Below, in pieces: positions 14,919 through 23,159 of a stretch of DNA of 55,603 bases. The stretch's first letter is position 1. Each line of letters begins with the position of its first letter. Where the stretch lies: the NCBI GenBank assembly GCA_035497315.1, contig DATJDU010000045.1:1-55603 (forward strand), given 5' to 3'. The position numbers and the translations under genes are program-made. Source of the DNA: Andeanibacterium sp035497315 (GTDB lineage Bacteria > Pseudomonadota > Alphaproteobacteria > Sphingomonadales > Sphingomonadaceae). The notes beneath the pieces were generated by a model that was not told the origin of the DNA, made no database searches, and was given only the letters and a program-made list of their open reading frames with translations.

Positions 14919-16103
14919 CTAGGGATCGAAGCGGGCGATTTGCGGGCGGGACCAGATGACCTGCGCATGGCTGCCCGCCCCTTCCATCTCGTAATCGTTC
15001 CAGGCAACCAGAAACCCCTCCCCGCTCGCCCGAATGGAGGGGATGGAAGATTTGCCGGGGCCGGTGGAAAGCTGACGCGGAGCGCCCAACGGCTGGCCCG
15101 TGTTATCGAAGCCTTGCGCAAAGATGCGCCGTTCGCGGCCAGCCTCATCGCTCCACGCAAGGCCGATCCGGTCGCCGTTCCAGGCGAGATAAGCGCCGAT
15201 GGACTCGCCCTCGCCATAAGTCACCCGGATCGGCGGCGGCATATGCCCGGCAAGGAAATCCGGGAGCGGCCCGACGGAAAGATACACCTCGCGATTGCCG
15301 TCCCGCTCGTCGAACCAGGTGAGCGCGGCGATGCCCGCGTCGTTTACCTGCATATCGGGATAGAGCGATGCGTGGCCGTCATCAGGGGTGAGCTGGACCT
15401 GCCGGGCACCCTTCCCTGCTACCTCGATCAGTTGCAATTCGTTGACCTCCCCCGCGCCCATCGCATCATAGGCGATAACCATCGCCCCGCCCGCCACCGT
15501 GGCATTGAGGTTCCACGTGTCGCGATCCGCCCGGCCCACTTCGCGCGGCGCGGCGAGCGGCTTTCCGGCGAACGTGAACTCGCGATACCAGATCGCCGGA
15601 TCGCGCGCGGATGTCGCCTCCGAAGGCTGGCCGATCCACGCGACCTGCAGCACATCCCCGGCGAGGCGGACCACCGGATTGCGCGACCAGTCCGCCCCTT
15701 CCTCCAGCTGCAACAGCCATTCGCGCCGCCCGGAAGCATCCATCCGGGCCAGCCAGCCGGAAAGCTCATTGGTGAAGGGATTCTTCTGATACCATGCCGC
15801 CACCGGAGAACCGCGCGCAAGGATCGCATCCGGCTCATAGGCGAAGGTCTTGCCCTCGCTGCTCAGCCGGAAGGGCTGCCCTTCCAGCACCCTGTCTTCG
15901 CCCAGAGGCTGGAGATAGATCGCGGATTCTTCGCCAGTTCCGCCATGCCATGCTGCCCAGCTGGCGGCAGGCGAGACTGCCAGACTCAGCTCATGCACAC
16001 GCATCTCCCCCGAACTCGCCACCGGGGGAGATACATGCGCACAGCCCGCCAGCGGCAGGAAAAGCGGCAGGACATACCGCGCAGCCAATCGCGGCATTGG
16101 CAT
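14919..16103 (-). CDS. Lipoprotein with beta-propeller-like repeats, downstream of a TonB receptor
   Basis: A 394-residue protein with a lipoprotein signal (lipobox LAGC, Cys near residue 21). The mature chain has repeated blocks ending in W or AW followed by short turns (VAAWYQKNP, LQVAWIGQP, AALTWFDERDGNREVYLSVG, IGLAWSDEAGRERRIFAQ, FLVAWNDYEM), which suggests a beta-propeller of about 45-60-residue blades. The gene starts 15 bp after the TonB receptor stop and is probably co-transcribed. I know no family function. By position it could be a surface or periplasmic substrate-binding partner of the receptor, a role played by HmuY in Bacteroidetes heme operons, though there is no sequence resemblance to HmuY that I can see. 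Confidence 0.75.
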   Translation of the reverse strand: MPMPRLAARYVLPLFLPLAGCAHVSPPVASSGEMRVHELSLAVSPAASWAAWHGGTGEESAIYLQPLGEDRVLEGQPFRLSSEGKTFAYEPDAILARGSPVAAWYQKNPFTNELSGWLARMDASGRREWLLQLEEGADWSRNPVVRLAGDVLQVAWIGQPSEATSARDPAIWYREFTFAGKPLAAPREVGRADRDTWNLNATVAGGAMVIAYDAMGAGEVNELQLIEVAGKGARQVQLTPDDGHASLYPDMQVNDAGIAALTWFDERDGNREVYLSVGPLPDFLAGHMPPPIRVTYGEGESIGAYLAWNGDRIGLAWSDEAGRERRIFAQGFDNTGQPLGAPRQLSTGPGKSSIPSIRASGEGFLVAWNDYEMEGAGSHAQVIWSRPQIARFDP

Positions 16104-16118
16104 AAGATGCGCGCCCGG

Positions 16119-18095
16119 TCAGAACCGGGCGCTGATCCCGGCATAGGCCGTGGTGCCCGGCGTGACGAAGCTGAAGACTTCCTCGTACTTCTCGTCCAGC
16201 AGGTTCTCGACCCGGCCGAAGAGCGACAGCCCCTCGAGCACTTCGTACCGCGCGCTGAGGTTCACCAGCGTATAGGGCTTGAGCGAGACGGTGACGGGCA
16301 CGTAACTCGGGTCGGTATAGGCCACGTCGTTGGTCCGGCCGTTGTAGCGCACGGTCAGCGTGGTGGAGAAGCGATCGTCCTTGCTGAACCATGTGGCGTT
16401 GAAGCTGGCGATATCGCCCGGGCGGCGGACTTCCTCCACCCCGTTCTCCTCCGCCTTGAGCCAGGTGTAGGATGCATCCACCCGAACCTGCGGCATGGGC
16501 CGCGCGGCCAGGAACAGTTCCACGCCGTGCTGCTTCGATTTCGTGGCCCGGTTGTCCGGCGTCGCCACGTAATCAGGGGCCGGATAGGTGGTGTAGATCT
16601 CATGCTCCAGCACGGAGTCGAAATATGTCGCGCCCAGCGTCACCTTGCCATCGGCAAAGCTCTGCTCAAGCCCGGCTTCCCAACCTTCGGATTCCTCCGG
16701 CTTGAGGTTCGGATTGCCGATATAGGTGCCGTCCATATAGCCATAGAGCTCGAAATAGCCGGGGTTCTTCACCCCTGTGCCATAGGCCGCACGAACCCGG
16801 GTGCCGGTGGGCAGGCGATAACTGCCCTGCACGCGCCAGGTGGTGGCATCGGCAAAGCGGTTATTATCGTCATGGCGGATGGAGGCCCCGGCGGCGAAGT
16901 CGCCTGCGGTCAGCTCATATTGCCCCACCAGGCCGACATTGTCGGTATTGCGCTTGCCGGTGAAGGCCCATGGCGAAGGCGACGTGTTCTGGAACTCCTC
17001 CCGCTCCACATCCACCGCGCCGGTCAGCCGGTGCGTGATCGCATCGGTACCGAAGCGGAAGCTGGAAACGAAGCTGCCCTTGTAGCGTCGGCCCTTATCG
17101 CCATAGTCGAGCCCGTCTGCATTATAGCCATTGCGGGTCGTGTCGGCGAACTGGCCGCTCAGCACATTGGTCCAGCGGCCGTCCAGCGCGGTCAGCTCGG
17201 CCGAGAGCAGGCCATAGACCGCTTCATTGGTGAAATGGACGCCGGGGCTGTCCTTCGTATAGCCGAACAGCGGGCTGGCCGGATCATCGTCGCTATTGTT
17301 CGTGTCAGCGTCGGTATAGCTGTATCGCAGCACGCCGCTGAGCTTGAAATTCTCGCTCGGCGTCCAGTTCACCTTGGCGCTGGCGCCCACGCTGGTCGAT
17401 CCGATATCCCGGCTGCCGCCGCGTGCGGTGGGATAGCCCTGCGTGCTGTAGAGGCTGCTCGATACGGCATAGTCCAGATCGTCCGAAGCGCCCGCCACGC
17501 GGATCGCGCCGCTTACCGTGCCGAAGGAGCCGCCCTCGCCCCGCAGACTGATGCCCGGCGCCTCGCGCCCGGAAAGGGTGATGTAGTGGATCACGCCGCC
17601 GATGGCGTCGGAGCCGTAGAGCGAGCTTTGCTGGCCGCGCAGCACTTCGATCCGGGCCGCCGGATCGGCGATCAGCGTACCGAAATCATATTCGCCCATA
17701 TAGGGATCGGCCACTTCGATACCGTCGACCAGCACCAGCACATGATTGCCTTCCGAGCCGCGCAGACGCACTTGCGTCTGCCCGCCAACGGCGCCCAGCC
17801 GGCTCACCGCAACGCCCGGCACATCGCGCAGGATATCGGAGACTATCCGGGTCTGGCGTTCCTGCAGAGCCTCGTTGTCGATCACCGTCACCGAGGAACC
17901 AAGCTGGTCCGCGCGCACACCCTCGCCCGAACGGGATGCAGTGACGACGATCGCCGCCCCCCCACCATGATCAGCCGCGCCCACCTCTTCGGCTTGCGCT
18001 TGGGCAGCCTGCGGGAACAGTGCCAATGCCAGCGCGGCCATCGCCGCCGATCCCAATGCTTCGTAACGGACCCTGCCGCCATGCACTTTCATCAT
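16119..18095 (-). CDS. TonB-dependent receptor, BtuB-like
   Basis: A 658-residue outer-membrane receptor from the ATG pair at 18095 (MMKVHGGRV); the signal peptide ends AAQAQA. The TonB box region reads IVVTASRS, the plug domain spans about residues 50-160 (SSVTVIDNEAL, VRLRGSEGNHVLVLVDGIEV, IEVLRGQQSSLYGSDAIGGVI), and a 22-strand barrel ends in an aromatic residue (GISARF). Plug features resemble the cobalamin receptor BtuB. The NPNLKPE motif is generic, and the FRAP box of heme receptors is not obvious (VKNPGYFEL instead). No B12 riboswitch is visible upstream; instead the region carries the motif shared with the CobN-like operon. Substrate inferred: a tetrapyrrole or metal complex. Confidence 0.87.
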   Translation of the reverse strand: MMKVHGGRVRYEALGSAAMAALALALFPQAAQAQAEEVGAADHGGGAAIVVTASRSGEGVRADQLGSSVTVIDNEALQERQTRIVSDILRDVPGVAVSRLGAVGGQTQVRLRGSEGNHVLVLVDGIEVADPYMGEYDFGTLIADPAARIEVLRGQQSSLYGSDAIGGVIHYITLSGREAPGISLRGEGGSFGTVSGAIRVAGASDDLDYAVSSSLYSTQGYPTARGGSRDIGSTSVGASAKVNWTPSENFKLSGVLRYSYTDADTNNSDDDPASPLFGYTKDSPGVHFTNEAVYGLLSAELTALDGRWTNVLSGQFADTTRNGYNADGLDYGDKGRRYKGSFVSSFRFGTDAITHRLTGAVDVEREEFQNTSPSPWAFTGKRNTDNVGLVGQYELTAGDFAAGASIRHDDNNRFADATTWRVQGSYRLPTGTRVRAAYGTGVKNPGYFELYGYMDGTYIGNPNLKPEESEGWEAGLEQSFADGKVTLGATYFDSVLEHEIYTTYPAPDYVATPDNRATKSKQHGVELFLAARPMPQVRVDASYTWLKAEENGVEEVRRPGDIASFNATWFSKDDRFSTTLTVRYNGRTNDVAYTDPSYVPVTVSLKPYTLVNLSARYEVLEGLSLFGRVENLLDEKYEEVFSFVTPGTTAYAGISARF

Positions 18096-18211
18096 CTTGC
18101 CCCAACTCCGAATATATCTGCGATCTGCCCCATTTACGGGGTCGGTTTGTCTGGGCCCTGGCGGGCCGACACAGTGACCGGGGCGGGATCGCGACAATTG
18201 GGATGGCTAGT

Positions 18212-18250
18212 AAGTTATTTACGGTAATCCTGGCGGTTACAGCCCGTTAC
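18212..18250 (-). promoter_or_regulatory. Shared regulatory motif, copy 2 (upstream of the TonB receptor)
   Basis: On the minus strand GTAAC boxes at 18246-18250 and 18236-18240 precede ATTACCGTAAATAACTT (18228 down to 18212), which has core TTACNGTAA and matches copy 1 at 15 of 17 positions in the same orientation to its gene. The motif ends 117 bp before the receptor start. Confidence 0.6.
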
Positions 18251-18287
18251 ACCGCAGATTTCCGCGGTTTTTCCGTCGGGCATAGCT

Positions 18288-18866
18288 CTATTTCGGCAAG
18301 AGCCCCATCTGCTCGATGATCGCCTTCTGTTCGGGATACCAGAACTCCAGGTGGCAGCTCTCGCACACCCCGTCCATCTCGTTGATCAGCCGCCCGGTGG
18401 CGGTCGCATCATGGGCCGTGGCGGCTGCCGCCAGCTCCGTCGAATGATCGCCCAGCGCCACGGCAAGCGCACGGAACACGTCGGCATCACGGTCCAGATG
18501 GCCCTGGATCTGTTGGGGAGTTGGCGCGCCTTCCATGCCTTCATCGGCGATCTTCACTCCCGGCCGGGTCACCGTGAGAGGATCGAGCTTCGCAAGAACT
18601 GCGGCATGAATCGCCATGCGCTTGGAGGCCTTGGCCAGTTCCGCCCAGGTCTGCTCATCCATCAGCGCGGGATCGATCGAGGCCTGATCGTCAATCGCGG
18701 CATTGCCGATTTCCCAGATAGCATCCGCATCGGGATCGATCCGTTCAATCATCATTTCATGGACCGTCTTTTCTGGCGAAGCTGTTGCCTGCTGATCCGG
18801 TTCTTTGCCTGAACAGCCAGCCGTGATCACGGCCAGAACAAGCAATCCGGCAATCCGGGTATTCAT
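18288..18866 (-). CDS. Cytochrome c class II-like lipoprotein
   Basis: A 192-residue exported lipoprotein: signal with lipobox TAGC (Cys near residue 18), then a mostly helical chain whose C-terminal part carries the single heme motif CESCH (near residue 170) followed by LEFWYPEQ. A heme motif near the C-terminus of a helical bundle is the signature of cytochrome c-prime/c556-type proteins. Such proteins bind gases or transfer electrons at the membrane. It is the last gene of a run with the two membrane proteins 18923-19432 and 19446-19970, which shares its upstream motif with the CobN-like operon and TonB receptor. A redox role in heme or metal handling is inferred. Confidence 0.8.
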   Translation of the reverse strand: MNTRIAGLLVLAVITAGCSGKEPDQQATASPEKTVHEMMIERIDPDADAIWEIGNAAIDDQASIDPALMDEQTWAELAKASKRMAIHAAVLAKLDPLTVTRPGVKIADEGMEGAPTPQQIQGHLDRDADVFRALAVALGDHSTELAAAATAHDATATGRLINEMDGVCESCHLEFWYPEQKAIIEQMGLLPK

Positions 18867-18922
18867 TTCATGAGTTCCTTTCAGTCTTGCCGCTCAGCCG
18901 GCACCCGTCCGTCCAGACGGGA

Positions 18923-19432
18923 TCAATAGAACATGCCGAGCGTGAAACCGATCGCACGGCCGAAAAATACCACCAGCACCCAGAACAACAGCGACAATCC
19001 GCCTGAAAGCTTCACCATCGGGGGGATGACAACGCCTTTGTCCCAGTTGTTGACCGCCTTCCACGTAACGAGGTGGAAATAGGCCATATTGAGCCCGGCC
19101 AGCGCCAGCAGCCCCATCTTGATGAGGAAATAGGGGTTGATCATATAGCTGGCGGCCTTGCCTGCGAACATCAGCAGGCCGGTCGCCGCAGCCAGCACGA
19201 AAGCCATCCAGGTCAGCCGCACCGTATTGCGCGCCACCTGAGTGATCGCGCTGGAATTGGAAGCAAGACCCAACAGCCGCAGATCCATCACTGCAATCGA
19301 GCCCAGCACCGTGACGAGCGCGATCACATGAATGGTCTCCAGCGTCGGGAACGCCCATTCGGATGAGGCCACGAAATCGCCGACCGGGGAATATTCGATC
19401 TTCTGCCAGATCGTTTCAGTAGCTGCCGTCAT
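18923..19432 (-). CDS. Four-helix membrane protein, DUF6644-like (copy 1)
   Basis: A 169-residue integral membrane protein starting at the ATG with GAGGGGGAAAG upstream (MTAATETIWQ). Four to five hydrophobic helices are visible. The second segment carries LETIHVIALVTVLGS followed by DLRLLGL; a later one carries AYFHLVTWK. The paired pattern (T-x-H-x-x-x-x-x-x-x-G-S then LR-LGL) recurs in the neighbour at 19446-19970, so the two are paralogues that may form a heterodimer. The intramembrane His residues could bind heme b, but that is speculative. The gene follows its paralogue by 13 bp. Confidence 0.72.
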   Translation of the reverse strand: MTAATETIWQKIEYSPVGDFVASSEWAFPTLETIHVIALVTVLGSIAVMDLRLLGLASNSSAITQVARNTVRLTWMAFVLAAATGLLMFAGKAASYMINPYFLIKMGLLALAGLNMAYFHLVTWKAVNNWDKGVVIPPMVKLSGGLSLLFWVLVVFFGRAIGFTLGMFY

Positions 19433-19445
19433 GTCGCTTTCCCCC

Positions 19446-19970
19446 TCAAACCGGCGCGTAGGCGATCCAGCGGCCACCAGCCATCACGGCGCACCACAGG
19501 ATTATGAGCAGGACCGCCCCCAGCCGCATTTGCAGGCTGGCGGCTCCACCGGCCGGAATGACGCTGACCCTGCGGTTGAAAAATACACTGAGAACAATTG
19601 CGAGCGCGACGAGCAGCATCTTGATCCAGAAGATCGGGTTGATCAGTTCGCGGACCGGTTCACCCACGATCAACAACATGCCCGAGACAACGAGCATCAC
19701 GATTGCCCAACGCATCCAGGGCACGAACCGCTGTGCCACCTGCCCGATTGCAAGATGCCCCCACAGCAAGCCGAGCACACGTAGGTTGAGCATCACCGCC
19801 GAGCCGAACAATGCGGCGATGGAGAGGATGTGGACCGTCTGTATCGCAGGGATCGCCCAGAAATTGGTGACGATCACCATGCATAGCCAGGTGTTGGATA
19901 TCCAGAGGGATAGCTCGACGAGCGGCGTGTTACGCAGCCACTCCGTAAATGCGAACAGCAGGTCACTCAT
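19446..19970 (-). CDS. Four-helix membrane protein, DUF6644-like (copy 2)
   Basis: A 174-residue membrane protein, first gene of the three-gene run. It has an amphipathic start (MSDLLFAFTEWLRN), then hydrophobic segments. The block IQTVHILSIAALFGSAVMLNLRVLGL matches the His/Gly-Ser/Leu-Arg pattern of the paralogue at 18923-19432, and the C-terminal helix ends AGGRWIAYAPV. I recall similar proteins grouped as DUF6644, function unknown. The start is 80 bp from the shared regulatory motif at 20050-20066, linking it to the CobN-like operon and TonB receptor. Confidence 0.72.
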   Translation of the reverse strand: MSDLLFAFTEWLRNTPLVELSLWISNTWLCMVIVTNFWAIPAIQTVHILSIAALFGSAVMLNLRVLGLLWGHLAIGQVAQRFVPWMRWAIVMLVVSGMLLIVGEPVRELINPIFWIKMLLVALAIVLSVFFNRRVSVIPAGGAASLQMRLGAVLLIILWCAVMAGGRWIAYAPV

Positions 19971-20049
19971 GATTTCCGTCGCCTCTCCGCCGGCAGGCCG
20001 CTTGTTTTCTTATGCGGCTTGCAAACTGGCGGATCGGCAGGGCGGGCGG

Positions 20050-20087
20050 AAGTTAATTACAGTAACGCGGCCGTAACACGGCGTTAC
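20050..20087 (-). promoter_or_regulatory. Shared regulatory motif, copy 3 (upstream of the DUF6644/cytochrome run)
   Basis: On the minus strand GTAAC (20087-20083) and GTTAC (20077-20073) precede GTTACTGTAATTAACTT (20066 down to 20050), which differs from copy 1 by a single base. Core palindrome TTACNGTAA; orientation to the gene is the same as in copies 1 and 2. Confidence 0.6.
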
Positions 20088-20127
20088 TCCAGCCTACCCC
20101 TTGGCGGAACGGTACGCGGCCAGCTTG

Positions 20128-21591
20128 CTACTCGCCTGCCGACCAGCCCAGGCCGAGCGCCTTCTGCAACGCCACGAAGTTCATCGTGAGTTGCGCGCGC
20201 GCACGGCCGAGCGCCTGCTTCGCCGAATTATGCGACAGCTGGGCATCGAGCAGAGCGGACTTGCCCGCCGCGCCAAGATCGAAACGCTGACGCTCCAGTT
20301 CCTCGACCTTGGCCGCGCTTGCCTCCGACCGGGCAAGGCTCGCCACATTTTCGCGCGAGGCGCGGAAGGCGGAAAGCGCATCTTCCACATCGCGCAAGGC
20401 GCCCAGCACTGTGCCGCGATAAAGCGCCTCCACCTCGTCCCGCCGCGCCTCTGCCTGGCCGACCTGCGCCTTGCCCTTCCCGAAATCGAGAAAGTTCCAT
20501 TGCAGCATCGGCGCACCGATGGCGGTAAAATCGTCCAGATGGGTCAGATCCGCTGGCTGGCTGCCACCTACGCCCAGAATGCCCAGGAAGCTCAGCCGGG
20601 GGAAGCGCGCCGCCTCAGCCACACCGATCTGCGCGGTCTCCTGCGCCAGCCGCCGTTCAGCCGCCCTGATATCGGGCCGCCGCTTCAGCAGATCCTCGGG
20701 ATTGCCCACCGCGACTTCGGCCGGCGGCAGAGGGATGGCGGCAGGCGATGCGAGGAGTGCATCCACCGCCCCCGGCGCCTCGCCCGCAAGGATGGCCAGG
20801 GCATTGGCGTAGCTGTCCGCTTCGGCCCGCAACGGCGCAACCTGCTGGCGCGCCTGCTCGACCGCCGAATGGGCGCGTTCGACCGCAAGCGACGTGCCGG
20901 AACCCAGTTCGAAGCGCTGGCGGGCGAACACCGCCAGTTCCTCGCGCTGCTTCACAGCCTCCTCCGCCAGAGCCAGGCGTTGCTGGCGGTCGCGATATTC
21001 TAGATAGGCCCGCGCGACTGCGGCGGTGAGGCTGACCCGCGCATCGTCGGCGCTGGCTTCGGCCCGGCCCAGTTCGGCGCGGGCGGCCTCGTCCTTGCGG
21101 CGCTGGCCACCGAACAGGTCGATCTCCCACGCGGCATTGAGGCCCAGATTGTAGAAATTGGTCGACGTCGTGCCGCCGGAATCCGTGGTCGCCGCCGTGT
21201 CACTTCCTGCCTCCGTGCTGCCCAGATCGGGAATGCGGACATGGGCCGCAACGCCCATGGCGGTGAGCGAAGGCTTGCTCCCCGCCTTCTCCACCGTCAG
21301 TGCACCGCGCGCCTGCGCGATGCGTGCGCTGGCAGCGGCGAGATCGGGGCTGCCGGCAAGGGCGCGCGTCTCAAGCTCGTCCAGCACCGGATCGCCCAGC
21401 GCATTCCACCAGGCAACAAGCCGCGGCGAAGCCTGCGCGGCAACGCCGCCACCCCGCACGAAGCCCGCCCCGGCCGGTACCGATTCAAGCGCGGGCGGCC
21501 CGGAATAGTCCGGCCCCACGGTGCAGGCACCCAGCGTCAGCAGGGCAGGAAGGATCAGGTGGCGGGTAGAGTGTCGCATAAGATGTCTCAA
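20128..21591 (-). CDS. Outer-membrane efflux factor (NodT/OprM family lipoprotein)
   Basis: A 487-residue outer-membrane channel subunit of a tripartite pump. Lipobox LGAC lies near residue 23 and is followed by the family start VGPDYSGPP. Two internal repeats of coiled-coil helices build the periplasmic tunnel (ARIAQARGALTVEKAG, LAEEAVKQREELAVFARQR; later LARSEASAAKVEELERQRFDLG). RRPDIRAAERRLAQETA is the classic NodT-family signature. The gene overlaps the EmrB-like gene by four bases, so pump and channel are made together. Being last in the operon, it completes an EmrAB-TolC-like path through both membranes. Confidence 0.9.
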   Translation of the reverse strand: MRHLMRHSTRHLILPALLTLGACTVGPDYSGPPALESVPAGAGFVRGGGVAAQASPRLVAWWNALGDPVLDELETRALAGSPDLAAASARIAQARGALTVEKAGSKPSLTAMGVAAHVRIPDLGSTEAGSDTAATTDSGGTTSTNFYNLGLNAAWEIDLFGGQRRKDEAARAELGRAEASADDARVSLTAAVARAYLEYRDRQQRLALAEEAVKQREELAVFARQRFELGSGTSLAVERAHSAVEQARQQVAPLRAEADSYANALAILAGEAPGAVDALLASPAAIPLPPAEVAVGNPEDLLKRRPDIRAAERRLAQETAQIGVAEAARFPRLSFLGILGVGGSQPADLTHLDDFTAIGAPMLQWNFLDFGKGKAQVGQAEARRDEVEALYRGTVLGALRDVEDALSAFRASRENVASLARSEASAAKVEELERQRFDLGAAGKSALLDAQLSHNSAKQALGRARAQLTMNFVALQKALGLGWSAGE

Positions 21592-23159
21592 TGGGCCGGA
21601 GCGGCAGAAATGTCCTTGGGCAGCGGGCGCAGCAGCAGGACGAGCGGGCTCACCAGCAGGATGCCGACCGCCAGCAGCCAGAACATGTCATTATAGGTCA
21701 TCACCAGCGCCTCGCGCGTGATGGTGCCGGAAAGGGAGCGCAGGGCGGCATCGGTGCTGCCCAGCACCTGGGCCATGCCGGCGACGTGATCCTGCACTGC
21801 CACGCTGTTGGCCTGCAAGGTTTCCTCCATCCGGCGCGAATGGAACCACAGGCGCTGGTCCTGCACTGTGGCGATGGCGGCCAGCGCCAGCGAGCCGCCG
21901 ATGTTGCGCGCGGCGTTGAACAGGCCCGAGGCATCGCCGGCATATTGCACCGGCACCGATGAAATCGCCGCCTGGTTGAGAAACAGGAAGGCCAGCACCG
22001 TGCCTGCCCCGCGCAGCAACTGGGAATCCACGAAGTCCGCCCCCACGGCATCCGCCGTGAGCGTCGTATCGATGTAGCAGCTCAGCGCCAGGATCATCAG
22101 GCCGAGGATCACCGCCAGGCGAATGTCGAACACCCGCATCAGGAAGGGCGCCACGAACATCATCATCATGGAGGGGATGCCGGAAATCATCACCACCTTG
22201 CCCGCCTGCAGCGCGTTGTAATCGGCGATGGCGGCCAGGAACTGAGGGATGACAAAGGAAGTGCCGTAGATCACCATGCCCAGCATCACCGCCATGATCA
22301 CCACCGAGCCGAACTGCCTGTCGAACAACAGAGCAAGCCGGATGATCGGGTCCTTCGCGCGGAACTGGCCGACGATCATCATCGCATAGCCGATCACCGA
22401 AACCACGGTCAGCTGGATGATCAGGGGCGAGGAGAACCATTGTTCGCGATTGCCCTCCTCCAGCACCACCGTCATGCAGCCCAGGCCGATGGACAGGCCC
22501 ACGAGGCCCAGCCAATCCGCATCCTTGAGCAGTTCGGGCTTCATCTTCTGGTTCGGCAGGCCCACCAGCAGCAGCACGACCAGCAGGGCGCAGATCGGCA
22601 CGTTGATGAGGAAGGCGTAGTGCCAGCTGAATTCCTCGGTCAGCCAGCCGCCCAGCAGCGGGCCGACCACAGGGCCGAGAATCGCCGTCACACCGAACAA
22701 CGACGTACCGATGGGTTGCTGATGGCGCGGCAGGCGCGTGGCGATGATGGTCATGGCCGTGGGGATCATGCCCCCGCCGGCCAGTCCCTGCCCGGCGCGA
22801 CCGATGATCATGGTGGTGAGATTGTCCGCCACCCCGCACAGCACCGAAAAGGCGGTGAACATGATGGCCGAGATCAGCAGGAAACGCCGCAGTCCAAACA
22901 GTCGTTCAAGCCAGGCGCAGAGCGGCACGATGATGATTTCGGCAACCAGGAAGGAAGTGGCGATCCACGTCCCTTCCGTCCCGCTCGCGCCGATTTCTCC
23001 CTGGATCGTCGGCAGGGCCGAATTGACAATGGAGATGTCCAGCGTGGCCATCATCGCGCCCAGGGTGCCGGCCATCACGGCCAGCCAGGCACCGAGGTCG
23101 GCATTGGCGGGACGTGCCCCGGCGGCGGGCGCATCCATCGTGGCGGCAGCGGCGGCCAT
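21588..23159 (-). CDS. emrB: EmrB/QacA-family MFS drug exporter (DHA2, 14 TM)
   Basis: A 523-residue major-facilitator transporter with 14 predicted helices. TM1 carries the DHA2 signature MATLDISIVNSALPTIQGEIG; the GRAGQGLAGGGMIPTAM segment and the motif-C region GVTAILGPVVGPLLGGWL follow. It exchanges drugs or other hydrophobic compounds for protons in the inner membrane and works with the membrane-fusion protein encoded just upstream (stop and start overlap by one base) and the outer-membrane factor downstream. Substrates cannot be read from sequence; the divergent MarR regulator suggests induction by an aromatic or hydrophobic compound. Confidence 0.9.
   Translation of the reverse strand: MAAAAATMDAPAAGARPANADLGAWLAVMAGTLGAMMATLDISIVNSALPTIQGEIGASGTEGTWIATSFLVAEIIIVPLCAWLERLFGLRRFLLISAIMFTAFSVLCGVADNLTTMIIGRAGQGLAGGGMIPTAMTIIATRLPRHQQPIGTSLFGVTAILGPVVGPLLGGWLTEEFSWHYAFLINVPICALLVVLLLVGLPNQKMKPELLKDADWLGLVGLSIGLGCMTVVLEEGNREQWFSSPLIIQLTVVSVIGYAMMIVGQFRAKDPIIRLALLFDRQFGSVVIMAVMLGMVIYGTSFVIPQFLAAIADYNALQAGKVVMISGIPSMMMMFVAPFLMRVFDIRLAVILGLMILALSCYIDTTLTADAVGADFVDSQLLRGAGTVLAFLFLNQAAISSVPVQYAGDASGLFNAARNIGGSLALAAIATVQDQRLWFHSRRMEETLQANSVAVQDHVAGMAQVLGSTDAALRSLSGTITREALVMTYNDMFWLLAVGILLVSPLVLLLRPLPKDISAAPAH

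Noticed and set aside
14589..18227. Very long plus-strand open frame (1212 codons) over the lipoprotein and TonB receptor
   Set aside because: It lies antisense to two genes with clear signal peptides and family motifs; its His/Arg/Ala-rich composition is typical of shadow frames in GC-rich DNA.
18096..18287. Possible cobalamin riboswitch before the BtuB-like receptor
   Set aside because: No B12-box-like conserved core or the expected about 200-base multi-stem layout was seen; the region is better explained by the GTTAC/TTACNGTAA motif.
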